Shown in pieces: positions 25,375-34,855 of a stretch of 64,000 nt of DNA (its first letter is position 1; the number at the start of each line of letters is the position of its first letter). The position numbers and the translations under genes are program-made. The stretch spans positions 62,001-126,000 of the forward strand of contig OZ253541.1 in NCBI GenBank assembly GCA_965262365.1, written 5' to 3'. The notes under the pieces are model-generated. The model was not told where the DNA came from, searched no databases, and was given only the letters and a program-made list of their open reading frames with translations. This DNA is from UBA6522 sp965262365 (GTDB lineage Bacteria; Pseudomonadota; Gammaproteobacteria; Steroidobacterales; Rariloculaceae).

Positions 25375-25496
25375 GAGAACTCCCCGAGAGTGAATGGTTC
25401 TGGTCCGAAACGATTATTATTGAACTTGTTATGACGCCTTGCAAAGGTGAGGCCGCCTGTGCCTCTTCGAAATACGCTCGGCGGACGGAGAAAACC

Positions 25497-27998
25497 ATGG
25501 CAATCAATCGATTCGCGGGTGCCCTGGGCGTACAGGTCATGCTGATGGTGGCATCCTCGATTGCCGCCGCGCAAACCGAATCCGCCGCGCAAACCGAATC
25601 CGCCGCGCAAACCGAATCCGCCGCGCAAAATGAATCCGCTGCGCAAACCGAATCCGCCGCGCGAACTGAGTCGGCTGAGCATGACATCCTTGAGGAGGTA
25701 TTGGTGATCGGCACGCGGCGGCCCGGAAGCTCGGCAGAACAATCCACCGCGCCGATCGACGTGATTTCCGGCGAAGACTTCCTGCAGGTGGGCAATACCG
25801 GGGACATCACGGACAACCTGCGGTTCCATGTGCCGTCGTTCAACGCCACGATCGCGTCGGGCGACGGAGACACTTTCGTCCGTCCCACGTCGTTGCGCGG
25901 TCTGGCGCCGGACCAGACGCTGGTGATGGTCAACGGCAAGCGCCGCCACCGGACAGCACTGATCGCCGAATTCGTGCCGTCAGCCGGCAAGGGCGCCCAC
26001 GGCCCCAACATGGGCATGATTCCGAGCATCGCGCTCGAACGAGTCGAGGTGCTGCGCGACGGCGCCTCGGCGCAATACGGTGCCGATGCTATCGCCGGAG
26101 TCATCAACCTGGTCACCAGGAGCGAGTCCGAAGGGGGCGAGGTGCGGATGCACTACGGCCAGTTCTACGAGGGCGAGCAGTCCTGGTCGGTTGCCGGAAA
26201 TTTTGGATTGCCTCTCACCGACCGCGGTTTCCTGAACGCGAGCGTCGAATACGCGGCCAACCAGGCGCTCTCCCGCGGCGTGCAGCGCGCCAACGCCCAG
26301 GCGCTGATCGACGCCGGCGTACCCGGCGTGGGCCAGGACACGCCATTCCACGACGCGCCCCTGGCCCAATCCTGGGGGCGAGCTCAAACCGACAATGTGC
26401 GCCTGTTTTTCAATGCCGGCGCGGACATCAGTGAGGACGTATCGGTTTACGCGCAGAGTAACTATGCGGAAACCTTCGGGCGGTATCGTTTCTTCTACCG
26501 CAATCCCGATCACATCACCTTGCGAACCTTGCGCGAAGAGCATGGATTCGACGGACTGCCCGCCGGGTTTACGCCGTTTTTCGATGGCGATCAGGAGGAT
26601 TTCAGTTTTGTCGGTGGTGTTCACGGCCATCTCGAAAACGGGTTGCATTACGACTTCAGCGCCGGATACGGATTCAATGGGATCGATTTTTTCCTCAACA
26701 ATACGATCAACCAGAGTCTGGGCCTGGGACCCGACGGCAACCCGGCGCAAAGGGATTTCGATGTGGGGGACCTCCAGCAGGAGGAACTCAGCCTGAACGC
26801 CGATTTCACCCGGCAACTCACCGATACCGCGCATCTGGCGTTCGGCGCCGAGTGGCGCGAGGAATCGTTTACGGTGGTTCCCGGTGAACCTGCGGCGTAT
26901 TTCGGCGCCGGGAGCAGCGGCTTCAAGGGTTTCGAACCCCAGAATTCGGGCGATTTTTCTCGCGACAATTACGCCCTTTATGCCGAGATCGAGCAGGATC
27001 TGTCGGCCAGATTCCTGCTGCAATACGCCGCACGGTACGAGGACTTCTCGGATTTCGGCGACACCGTCAACGGCAAGGTCGCCGCCCGTTACGATGCGAG
27101 TCCGAACTTTGCGCTGCGGGGCGCCGTCTCCACTGGCTTCCATGCCCCGACGCCGGGACAGGCCAATATCCAGAAAATCACCACCACGTTCGACAACGAC
27201 CTGGGACTGCAGGTGGAATCCGGCACCGTACCGCCGGATCATCCGCTGGCGGTCGCGGCCGGGGGATTGCCACTGACCGAGGAACAGTCCACCAACCTGA
27301 GCCTCGGATTCGTCGCCGGCTTCGGTGAGGCTTCGTCGATTACCGCGGATGCGTATCGGATCGATGTTGACGATCGCATCTTCAAGACTCAAAACCTGCC
27401 GACATTCGATCCGGTCACCGGCGTCGGTTCCAACGTACAGTTCTTTACCAATGCGTTGGGCCTGCAGGTCACCGGCCTGGACCTGGTGTTTTCCTCCTCG
27501 TTCGGCTGGGGGCGAAGCGATGTCACTACCGGGTTGACGGCGGCCTACAACCGCAACAAGGTGGATGTGGTCAGCCAGCGAGCCGTCAATGGCGTGCTGC
27601 CCGTCTCGACAGCGAGCGTCGAAGACATCGAGGAGAGCTATCCTCGAGATCGCGTAACGGTCAGCACAAGCACGACCGCGGGCGGCGCCTGGAGCCTGCT
27701 TGTGCGATTGAATCACTACGGCCCTCACTACGATGAACGCGGACGTATCGGAGGCGTGGACGGCAGTCCGCCGAGCAAGCGAATTGGTGCCACCGTATTC
27801 GTGGATGTGGAACTCGCATACGAGGTGACCAACGACTGGAGGCTCGTTCTGGGTGCCGCCAATCTCTTCGACGACTACGTGGATCGGATCGAACCGCCCT
27901 ATGCCAACCGGCTGGACGCGGGCCTCGTGTACGGGCGCCGAACGGCCGCGAATTTCGAAGGCGGTTCGTGGTACGTCCGCATGGATCGCAACTGGTAG
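25497..27998 (+). CDS. TonB-dependent receptor with an N-terminal hexapeptide repeat
   Basis: Start ATG 25497 gives 833 residues with a signal peptide ending SSIAAA. Six tandem copies of AAQTES follow (25566-25673), then a TonB-box-like ILEEVLVIGTRRP, a plug domain (PIDVISGEDFLQVGNTGDIT; RGLAPDQTLVMVNGKRRHR; VEVLRDGASAQYGADAIAGV) and a 22-strand barrel with the usual C-terminal aromatic (SWYVRMDRNW). The gene is divergent from the TRAP operon, so the two may serve the same nutrient. Confidence 0.93.
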   Translation: MAINRFAGALGVQVMLMVASSIAAAQTESAAQTESAAQTESAAQNESAAQTESAARTESAEHDILEEVLVIGTRRPGSSAEQSTAPIDVISGEDFLQVGNTGDITDNLRFHVPSFNATIASGDGDTFVRPTSLRGLAPDQTLVMVNGKRRHRTALIAEFVPSAGKGAHGPNMGMIPSIALERVEVLRDGASAQYGADAIAGVINLVTRSESEGGEVRMHYGQFYEGEQSWSVAGNFGLPLTDRGFLNASVEYAANQALSRGVQRANAQALIDAGVPGVGQDTPFHDAPLAQSWGRAQTDNVRLFFNAGADISEDVSVYAQSNYAETFGRYRFFYRNPDHITLRTLREEHGFDGLPAGFTPFFDGDQEDFSFVGGVHGHLENGLHYDFSAGYGFNGIDFFLNNTINQSLGLGPDGNPAQRDFDVGDLQQEELSLNADFTRQLTDTAHLAFGAEWREESFTVVPGEPAAYFGAGSSGFKGFEPQNSGDFSRDNYALYAEIEQDLSARFLLQYAARYEDFSDFGDTVNGKVAARYDASPNFALRGAVSTGFHAPTPGQANIQKITTTFDNDLGLQVESGTVPPDHPLAVAAGGLPLTEEQSTNLSLGFVAGFGEASSITADAYRIDVDDRIFKTQNLPTFDPVTGVGSNVQFFTNALGLQVTGLDLVFSSSFGWGRSDVTTGLTAAYNRNKVDVVSQRAVNGVLPVSTASVEDIEESYPRDRVTVSTSTTAGGAWSLLVRLNHYGPHYDERGRIGGVDGSPPSKRIGATVFVDVELAYEVTNDWRLVLGAANLFDDYVDRIEPPYANRLDAGLVYGRRTAANFEGGSWYVRMDRNW
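25566..25673 (+). repeat. Six 18-bp tandem repeats in the TonB receptor gene
   Basis: The unit GCCGCGCAAACCGAATCC (AAQTES) occurs six times in a row. Copies 1-3 are identical, copy 4 changes T to N, copy 5 has a silent change and copy 6 reads AARTES. The identical units suggest slippage-prone, length-variable DNA. Confidence 0.9.
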
Positions 27999-28043
27999 GG
28001 CAGCGCCGGCTGCTGTTGCCGCGGCGGAAATCGGAGGAAGCGG

Positions 28044-29285
28044 ATGTTTCGTGAATTGTCCCTCTATGAGGATGATCCCATTGAAAGCATGTTTGTCCGT
28101 CTCGGCGCGGACCGGAGCCCCGCCAGGATGGACCTTGGCATCGGGGTGTTTCGCGACGACTCGGGTCAGGTGCCTGTCTTCAGGGCGGTGCGCGAGGCCG
28201 AGTTGCGGGTCGTAAGGAGGGAGGAATCGAAATCCTACAAAGGGCCTCTTGGAAACCTGGACTACTGCGGGGTGATGGAGCGGCTGGTATTGGGTCCGGA
28301 ACTTTCCGTGCCGGGGAAGCGCAGTGTGATCTCGGCGCAAACGCCCGGGGCCGGCAGCGCGCTGCGTGTGGGCGCCGAATTGGTGCGTACCTTGTCGCGT
28401 GAATCCCGGGTCTGGGTGTCGGATCCCGTGTGGCCGCACCAGCTCGAGTTCTTCGAGAAGCCGGGCATGAAGGTCATGACCTACCGTTACTACGATCAGT
28501 TCAGATCGGTCCTTCAGTTCGACGAAATGCTTGAGGATCTCAAGGGCTTGCGCCGCGACGATCTGCTCCTGTTGCACGGGTGCTGCCACAATCCGACGGG
28601 GCAGGACCTGGATCTGGACCAATGGCAGGCCGTGACCGAACTGGTTTTGGAGAGGGGTGCCATACCCTTTGTGGATGTGGCCTACCAGGGGTTCGGTCAG
28701 GGTATCGAGGAGGATGTTGCCGGCGTCAGGCTGATGGCGAGTCAAGTGCCCCAGATGATGCTTGCGGTGTCGTCATCGAAGACCTTTGGAATTTACCGGG
28801 ACCGGGCCGGCATGTTGTCCATCATCGTGCCTCCCGCGGCAGACGTCGCTATCAATTTGAGAAGGCGGATCAGGGACCTGGCCCGGCAGCTCTACTTCAT
28901 GCCACCGGATCATGGTGCGGCCATCGTGCTGGAAATCCTGTCGTCGCCGGATATTGAAAACCTGTGGCGATCCGAACTCGATGGAGTGCGACTTGAAATA
29001 GTCGAGAAGCGCGAAATGCTTCGGAAAATGATCGAGGCTGAAATCGAGGGATTTGACGCTTCGTTCATCGAAAGCCAGCTCGGGATGTTTTCGTGTTTGC
29101 CGATCGATACGGACGAGCAGCGACTCATGGAAGACCTGTTTCACACTTACATGCTGCCGAATGCCAGGGTCAATGTGGCTGCCATGCAGTTGAGCGACGC
29201 ACGAACACTGGCGAGATCGTTTCGCGAATTGATAAATCGTCGGTCGGAAGGCGGACTTCGCATCCTCGACGGGACGATCGGCTAA
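28044..29285 (+). CDS. Class I aminotransferase (aspartate/aromatic amino acid type)
   Basis: The 413-residue protein follows the AspC/TyrB pattern: MDLGIGVFRDDSGQVPVFRA, SYKGPLGNLDYCGVMERLVL, the TPGAGSALR loop, CHNPTGQDLD (181-190), FVDVAYQGFGQG with the cofactor Asp (211) and SSSKTFGIYRDRAG with the PLP lysine K246. It starts behind a GGAGG-like site. It probably transaminates aromatic or dicarboxylic amino acids. No operon partner: the next gene is convergent. Confidence 0.9.
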   Translation: MFRELSLYEDDPIESMFVRLGADRSPARMDLGIGVFRDDSGQVPVFRAVREAELRVVRREESKSYKGPLGNLDYCGVMERLVLGPELSVPGKRSVISAQTPGAGSALRVGAELVRTLSRESRVWVSDPVWPHQLEFFEKPGMKVMTYRYYDQFRSVLQFDEMLEDLKGLRRDDLLLLHGCCHNPTGQDLDLDQWQAVTELVLERGAIPFVDVAYQGFGQGIEEDVAGVRLMASQVPQMMLAVSSSKTFGIYRDRAGMLSIIVPPAADVAINLRRRIRDLARQLYFMPPDHGAAIVLEILSSPDIENLWRSELDGVRLEIVEKREMLRKMIEAEIEGFDASFIESQLGMFSCLPIDTDEQRLMEDLFHTYMLPNARVNVAAMQLSDARTLARSFRELINRRSEGGLRILDGTIG

Positions 29286-31042
29286 CCGGCCGGCACAGCC
29301 TCCGGGGGCGTCACCCGGATTGTCACGATGTCGGTGTCGTGATACTGCTGGTGACGTACCGACGAGGCCAGGTGGCGCAACAGCCGCAGTGAGACTTCCC
29401 TTTCAACCGATGTGGTCGCGGCCTGCTCGCCCAGCAGCGCGATCCGATCCTCCAGATTGGCCGTGCCGGGGGCTGCGACGAATTCCAGTATCGCTTCGCC
29501 GGCGTGCTTGTGAGCGACCACGAGAAGCCGCCGCTTGGGGGATTCGCCGCTGGATTGATCATGGTTGAGCAAGGTGAGCAGTGTCTCCTCGCTGGCGGCG
29601 TCGAGGCGGAACGCCATTGCCGCGTCCCAGCCGCTGGCCGAAGCGAAATCGGCGAGAAACTCCCTGATTTTCGGCAGGGCGGAGGTATCGAACTCCACTT
29701 CGATGCGCCGCCGCCGCGGTTCGGTCAACTCGACAAACAGCGTCAGCAGAATCGCGATCAATCCCCCGCCGGTCATGCCGTTCTGGAGCAGGCCGCCCGC
29801 AAACTCGGAGAAGTACTCCGGAAATATCACGCCGCTCTGTAGTCCGACGCCGATCCAGAACGACACGCCGGCGATCAGGCTGTTGCGATGGTCGATGCTG
29901 TCCTGCACGACGATTCTCATTCCGACCACGAACAGCATCGAGATCAGCACGGTGATGTAGGCGGCGGCAACGGGACCGGGTATCGCCAGGATGATCGCGA
30001 GAGCCTTGGGGAGGAATGCCATCGTGATGAAAACGGCGCCGGCAGCGACGCCCACGCTGCGGGCTGCCACGCCCGTCAGTTCGGTCACCGAAACGCTGCT
30101 GGAGTACGTCGTATTCGGTACGGTTCCCGCGAGTCCGGAGAGCAGGTTGCCCACCCCGTCAGCAGCCACGGCACCCTGCACGGTACGAAAATCCACCGCC
30201 CGATCGCGGCGCCAGGAGACGCGCTGGATGGCGACCGCGTCGCCGATCGTTTCGATGGCGCCGACCAGGGTCACGAAAACGAAGGCCGGCAGCAGCGCCC
30301 AGAACGTCGGCCCGAAGCTCAGGTCGAAGCCGGGCCATTCGCCCGCGGGAACGCCGAACCATGCCGCTTCGGCGATGCGGCCCGTGTCGTACAAACCGAA
30401 AAATGCCGCAACGACAGTCCCCGCCACAATGCCGATGACCGGCGCCCACAGGCGCAGCGTGCCCGTCGCTTTCAATCCGATTGCGATGATCAGGACAATC
30501 GTTGCCAGCGCGCTCAACGCGGCACCCGGAGCTGGGCTTCCCTCCGGCACCTCGGTCAGCATGTCAAAGACAATGGGCATCACCGTCACGGCGATCAGCA
30601 TGATCACCGTCCCGGCCACCGTGGGGGTCAGGATGCGCCGCAACAGCGACAGGCGGTTCGACAGCGTGAACTGGAAAAGCGAGGAGATCACCACCAGTGT
30701 GGCCAGCATCGCGGGACCGCCCTCGGCGAGCGCGGTCACGCAGATGGCGATGAAGGCGCCGGAGGTGCCCATCATGAGGACATAACCCGCGCCGATCCGG
30801 CCGAGCCTGACGGCCTGAAGAATCGTTGTCACACCGCTTACGGCGACGGCGGCGAACAGCGCCCAAGAGAGATACGCTTCGGATCCGCCGGCCGCGCGAA
30901 TCACGATCGCAGGTGTCAGGACGATGCCGGCGATGCAGAGAATCGCCAGTTGCAGTCCCAACCCGAAACTGAGCGCTGCGGGCGGGGTTTCGTCGGCTTC
31001 GTAACGGATAGGCGAACTGCGGTCGCTGGTGTCAACTGCCAT
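29282..31042 (-). CDS. SLC23/NCS2 nucleobase permease with a C-terminal ATPase-like domain
   Basis: Residues 1 to about 440 form a 14-TM NCS2 permease: FVTLVGAIETIGDAVAIQRV, GTVPNTTYSSSVSVTELTG (the family's signature region) and the AIPGPVAAAYITVLISMLFV helix. The last 130 residues are soluble: IREFLADFASASGWDAAMAF, RLDAASEETLLTLLNH and REVSLRLLRHLASSVRHQQY, resembling a degenerate RsbW/GHKL anti-sigma-like domain. A few SLC23 proteins carry such a tail. It may sense substrate or regulate transport, which is inference. The end overlaps the convergent aminotransferase stop by 4 bp. Confidence 0.85.
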   Translation of the reverse strand: MAVDTSDRSSPIRYEADETPPAALSFGLGLQLAILCIAGIVLTPAIVIRAAGGSEAYLSWALFAAVAVSGVTTILQAVRLGRIGAGYVLMMGTSGAFIAICVTALAEGGPAMLATLVVISSLFQFTLSNRLSLLRRILTPTVAGTVIMLIAVTVMPIVFDMLTEVPEGSPAPGAALSALATIVLIIAIGLKATGTLRLWAPVIGIVAGTVVAAFFGLYDTGRIAEAAWFGVPAGEWPGFDLSFGPTFWALLPAFVFVTLVGAIETIGDAVAIQRVSWRRDRAVDFRTVQGAVAADGVGNLLSGLAGTVPNTTYSSSVSVTELTGVAARSVGVAAGAVFITMAFLPKALAIILAIPGPVAAAYITVLISMLFVVGMRIVVQDSIDHRNSLIAGVSFWIGVGLQSGVIFPEYFSEFAGGLLQNGMTGGGLIAILLTLFVELTEPRRRRIEVEFDTSALPKIREFLADFASASGWDAAMAFRLDAASEETLLTLLNHDQSSGESPKRRLLVVAHKHAGEAILEFVAAPGTANLEDRIALLGEQAATTSVEREVSLRLLRHLASSVRHQQYHDTDIVTIRVTPPEAVPAG

Positions 31043-31060
31043 TGCGTAACCCGTGTGTCG

Positions 31061-31336
31061 TCATGTCGGGCCCGAGAGTACCCGCACCAGGGCGCGACCC
31101 GTCCGGGGATTTGGTGTAGCCAGGCTGATTCCGGCCGCGAACGATACGTAGCCCTGCAATTCGCTCGGGAACGGGCCCACCAGTTCGAGCCCCGGCACAG
31201 ATACGATTTCGCTGATCAACGTCAACACCAGTTCAACTTCTCCGGCGGCTACGGCAGGTGGCCCCTCCCCGGGACCGACACCGACGCCGGACCGGGCGAA
31301 AGTCGCCACCGAATCCGGGGCTATCGCCTGTTCCAT
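31061..31336 (-). pseudogene. Internally deleted ModA-like substrate-binding protein fragment
   Basis: The 91-residue frame joins two separate parts of a molybdate/tungstate-binding-like protein: the central VATFARSGVGV motif and the C-terminal AAGEVELVLTLISEIVSVPG with LELVGPFPSELQ and the closing helix. The roughly 60-residue middle and the whole N-terminus are missing. No ABC partners are nearby. It is read as a relic. Confidence 0.6.
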
Positions 31337-31354
31337 GACGAGCGCCGCGATCAG

Positions 31355-32233
31355 CTATTCCTCGAAAAGGAACTCTCTGAATTGGGTACCGCCTTCTTCA
31401 GTCTCGAAAACCTCGTTGTTGGGATTCTCCCCGCAGTTCCAGTAGCGCACGCGCAGCGAGTGGTCCGGATTCGGGACGCGGTTGTAGACCACCTTGCTGT
31501 GCCAGGGTTCCTCGAGGATTGACGGATCGTAAATCCACGCGTCCACCTCGATCCGGTCTTCGGCGACCGTCTCCCAGATCTCCACGGTCTCGATGGCATC
31601 GCTCTGGTAGAGGCTGTTGCGTCCCATGTAGCGGGCCATGAGTTGATTGGTGTGAATGACCAGTTTGCCGTTGTCCCAGAATCCGATGGAATCGCCGTAG
31701 TAAAGCGGGTAGCGGTCGGCTTCGTCCGGATGGTCCCGGCCGTCGGTATAGATTCGGCGCACGTTGTTGACCGTCTCCGACGAAAGCCACGTCTGCTCCG
31801 GCCGGACGATGTACTCCCGCAGGAACGGAATGACCAGCCAGCGCGGAAATCCGGGTGGGCCGCAGTCGCTGATGCCTTCATCGTAGACGTTGCCTTGCGC
31901 CGTGCGCTCCCGTCCTTCGGCGAGCATGCGCTGGGCCTCGGGCGTTAAACTGGGCGATGCGCCGTCCTCCGGCTGGAACAGAAGAGCGCCCCCGGCGCCG
32001 CGCGTCCAGAGACCGGACCAATCGGGCAACTGGTCGAACGACGGCGGTTGCTCCCCGCCGCCCGCTTGCTCCTGCAACGACTGGTAGAGGTCCCAGGCGG
32101 TCGCGTGGGATTGACCAATCTGAAGCAGGCGCTGTTTCTCCGATGCTGCATCGGGCGCATCCTGTGCGCTGGCCATGAAGGCCGCCAGGGCGACGGTTGC
32201 CGTTATGACTCCTCGTTTCATTATCTGCATCAC
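31355..32233 (-). CDS. Secreted protein of the DUF6152-associated 'GRWEGD-like' family
   Basis: A signal peptide (VITATVALAAFMASA) is followed by a 270-residue domain with FDQLPDWSGLWTRGAGGALL, ISDCGPPGFPRWLVIPFLRE, YYGDSIGFWDNGKLVIHTNQ and a final MRVRYWNCG-like segment (SLRVRYWNCG). The GDSIGFWDNGKLVIHT stretch aligns with GHSVGRWEGDxLVVDT in the proteins at 44749, 47740 and 49578, so it is a distant paralogue. Function is unknown; a periplasmic location is likely. Confidence 0.7.
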   Translation of the reverse strand: MMQIMKRGVITATVALAAFMASAQDAPDAASEKQRLLQIGQSHATAWDLYQSLQEQAGGGEQPPSFDQLPDWSGLWTRGAGGALLFQPEDGASPSLTPEAQRMLAEGRERTAQGNVYDEGISDCGPPGFPRWLVIPFLREYIVRPEQTWLSSETVNNVRRIYTDGRDHPDEADRYPLYYGDSIGFWDNGKLVIHTNQLMARYMGRNSLYQSDAIETVEIWETVAEDRIEVDAWIYDPSILEEPWHSKVVYNRVPNPDHSLRVRYWNCGENPNNEVFETEEGGTQFREFLFEE

Positions 32234-32418
32234 CGAATCACTCCCTCCCCGGCAAATATGCCTTCGCCGTACAATTGTAGGGCAAGACCGGGACGCCGGC
32301 CCATCATGTTCTACGACCGGTACAGCTAAAGTATTTGCGCTAAACTTCGCGGCCTGAAGTCGGCGCGGCGCTCTGCCGCGTTACTGAGGAAAATCCTGAT
32401 TGATCTGGAGAATCGAAC

Positions 32419-33312
32419 ATGAGTCAAACAGTTGGCGTCATCGGCCTGGGTCCCATGGGTGGGAATATCGCGGGTAATCTGCTCAAAAGCGGATTTGAGG
32501 TCACGGGATTCGATATCCGGCCGGAATGCATGGCGCCATTGGCCGATGCGGGCCTCACGGCAGCCGGTTCGGCGGCCGAGGTGGCGCAGGGGGTCGACGT
32601 GCTGGCAACATCGCTGCCGAATATCAAGGCGCTGGGAAACGTCATCGACGACGTAATCGAGCGACCGAAGCCAGGCCAGATCCTGATCGAGTGCAGTACG
32701 CTGACGGTGGAGCAAAAAATTGCCGCTCACGGCCGCGCACAGGCGGCCAGCCTGCGCTTTCTCGACGCCCCCATCAGCGGGACTCCGCCGATGCTGGCAA
32801 AGATGATGGCTTCCATCTACGTCAGCGGCGACAAGGACGCCTACGACGAGTGCGTGCCGGTCCTTGAGGGATTCACGGCGACGAACTTCTACGTCGGCGA
32901 GGTCGGGGACGCCAGTCGGATGAAGTTCCTCGCCAATTACCTTGTGCATGTTCACACGACGGCGGCTGCAGAGTGCATGGTGCTGGGCCAGCAGGCCGGA
33001 CTGGAGCCGGAACTCATCCACCGTGTCCTCACCTCGGGCGCGGGCGGATCGAAGATGTTGGATATTCGCGGGGCGATGATGGCGGCGTCGGACTACCGGG
33101 AGGGCGGCGGCACCATGTTCGACGTGTACGAGAAGGACGCGGCGATCATCACGGAATTTGCCGCCAGCGTGAAATCGCCCATCGATCTTTACGTCTCATC
33201 CCGGCAGAAGTTCAATTCCGCCATCGCCCTGGGGCTCAACCATCTGGATACGTCAGCCGTGTGCAAGGCGATCGAGATCGCGGTAGGAATCGACCGGGAA
33301 CTGGTGGAGTAG
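32419..33312 (+). CDS. NAD(P)-dependent beta-hydroxyacid dehydrogenase (HIBADH family)
   Basis: A Rossmann start VGVIGLGPMGGNIAGNL, then FLDAPISGTPPMLAK (116-128; canonical DAPVSGG) and a catalytic-lysine region SRMKFLANYL with K169 and N173. The total length of 297 is normal. GGAGA precedes ATG 32419. Family members oxidise 3-hydroxyisobutyrate, tartronate semialdehyde or related beta-hydroxyacids. The substituted SGTPP loop suggests a non-standard substrate. Confidence 0.9.
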   Translation: MSQTVGVIGLGPMGGNIAGNLLKSGFEVTGFDIRPECMAPLADAGLTAAGSAAEVAQGVDVLATSLPNIKALGNVIDDVIERPKPGQILIECSTLTVEQKIAAHGRAQAASLRFLDAPISGTPPMLAKMMASIYVSGDKDAYDECVPVLEGFTATNFYVGEVGDASRMKFLANYLVHVHTTAAAECMVLGQQAGLEPELIHRVLTSGAGGSKMLDIRGAMMAASDYREGGGTMFDVYEKDAAIITEFAASVKSPIDLYVSSRQKFNSAIALGLNHLDTSAVCKAIEIAVGIDRELVE

Positions 33313-33398
33313 CGCGGCGGATTCGCCCACGCTTACGGCGCCGCCACCGCATATCGAGGTTGCGCGCTGGCGTATCGCACCGGCGTATCGTACCGGCG

Positions 33399-33695
33399 TC
33401 AGTTCAGCTTGTCGTATAGCTGCGCGGTGCGCTCGACCTTGGCGCCAAGATCCTGCAAGAGGTTCCAGTAGTTCAGAAAGTGCGGCGTCTGGCGGTGTCG
33501 CGCCAGGGCATCCGCATCCTTGTAGACCTCGTAGAAGAGGAAGGTGTTGGGATCGTCCTGGGACACGTTCACATCGAAACCATAGCAGTCTTCCTCAAGA
33601 CGGGATTGCCTGGCGTTCTCGAGCATGGCGGGTTTGAGCCGGTCAGCGCAGTCGGGATCGATGGTGACCTTGACGATCAGTACCAGATTGGACAT
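33399..33695 (-). CDS. Antibiotic biosynthesis monooxygenase (ABM) fold protein
   Basis: The 98 residues show the YgiN/ABM pattern: LVLIVKVTIDPDCADRLKPA, ENARQSRLEEDCYGFDVNVS, TFLFYEVYKDADALARH and TPHFLNYW. Such small dimeric proteins act on quinols or as accessory enzymes in aromatic degradation. No obvious operon partner. Confidence 0.88.
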   Translation of the reverse strand: MSNLVLIVKVTIDPDCADRLKPAMLENARQSRLEEDCYGFDVNVSQDDPNTFLFYEVYKDADALARHRQTPHFLNYWNLLQDLGAKVERTAQLYDKLN

Positions 33696-33767
33696 GGGCT
33701 TCCTCCGGGTGGCGGCCTCGTTCGTGCATTGGATGAGGGTGGCGGTCGGGGCAGGATGGCAAACGGA

Positions 33768-34787
33768 TTATTCCGCGGCGCTTAGTACGTCGTACATCTC
33801 ACCGACGAGATTGGCGCGCCGCTGCTCGTAGAGCAGCCAGTCGCTGTAGTCGGCCATCAGGATCGTCTGCTGCAACGTTTCCCGGTCAAGTCCCTCGGCG
33901 ATCCCCGCCGTGACATCGGATTCCAGCGCGCGCAGGAATGTGAGAAAGCCGCTGACGTCGGCTTTCGTGCCCGAATTGCCGTGCCCGGCGACCAGAGTGT
34001 CGAAGTCGAGCGCCTCGACGGTTGCGAGGGCCGCCTCGTATTCATCCACTGTGTAGCCGCTCAGCGTCCCTGGAAAACGGCGGGCATGGAGAAAATCAAC
34101 CGTGAAGGCCGCCCGTTCATTCGGAAACAGGACAACGGTGGTATCGTCGGAGTGCGCGGGGCTGGGATGAAACAACTCCACGGTGCTGTCTCCCAGGGTC
34201 AACATCATGTGCCCGGTGTAGGTGACATCGAGCGGTTGAGTGCCTGCGTTGATCTCTGAACCGCTCAGGCTTCCGTCCCCGTCGGTGTCGGTGCTGTCGA
34301 AGTTGGCCAGGTAGCCACCGGCCGCTTCGCTGCGTTCCAGTGCGCCGTTGCCGTCGGTGTCCGAAAGCGCCGCATTGCTCGGCAGCCCACTCTCCAGCCT
34401 TGCGGCCGTGTTCTCGTGACCGACAAAGATGGCTGTGTCGGCAAAGATCTGCCCTCCCGCAGCATGGTCCGGATGGTGGTGACTGTAAATCACGTATTCC
34501 ACCTCGGAATCGAAGCGGGCCGCCAGCTCGCCCTCGAGCCACTCTGCAAAATCCGCCCGCAGGGGATCGACGACGATGATGCCCTCCGTTGTTGCCAGAA
34601 AGACCGAGTTATGGGATGCCGTGCGGGCCTCGTAGAGGTTGCCCGTGACGTTGCGAATGGAGAACGGAGGCTGGTCTGACTCGTCGGTCTGCGCATCCTC
34701 CTGAACTCCGCAACCGGCCAGGGCGAGAGTGAGCCACACGGCCGGGAACAAAGCCGCCTGCGCGGTCAATTTTTTTCTTGCCGCCAT
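33768..34787 (-). CDS. MBL-fold hydrolase lipoprotein with two EF-hand motifs
   Basis: From ATG 34787 the protein is 339 residues. A lipobox (LALAGC, Cys26) makes it a lipoprotein. The metallo-beta-lactamase motif is YSHHHPDHAAGG (102-112), with later metal ligands in PSPAHSDD and VAGHGNSG. Between them sit two calcium-binding loops, DTDGNGALERSE (143-154) and DTDGDGSLSGSE (167-178), inserted in the MBL domain. MBL hydrolases act on many esters and lactones; the calcium loops suggest Ca-dependent stability in an extracellular setting. Confidence 0.85.
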   Translation of the reverse strand: MAARKKLTAQAALFPAVWLTLALAGCGVQEDAQTDESDQPPFSIRNVTGNLYEARTASHNSVFLATTEGIIVVDPLRADFAEWLEGELAARFDSEVEYVIYSHHHPDHAAGGQIFADTAIFVGHENTAARLESGLPSNAALSDTDGNGALERSEAAGGYLANFDSTDTDGDGSLSGSEINAGTQPLDVTYTGHMMLTLGDSTVELFHPSPAHSDDTTVVLFPNERAAFTVDFLHARRFPGTLSGYTVDEYEAALATVEALDFDTLVAGHGNSGTKADVSGFLTFLRALESDVTAGIAEGLDRETLQQTILMADYSDWLLYEQRRANLVGEMYDVLSAAE

Positions 34788-34855
34788 GACTTGTCCCCCG
34801 TTCGAGACGCGGCCGCACCCGGCCTCAGCACCCGCCAACAACCACCTCAGGGTTG

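Noticed and set aside
25980..28745. 921-codon minus strand frame opposite the TonB receptor and aminotransferase
   Set aside because: Both + strand genes have full family motifs; the antisense frame has none.
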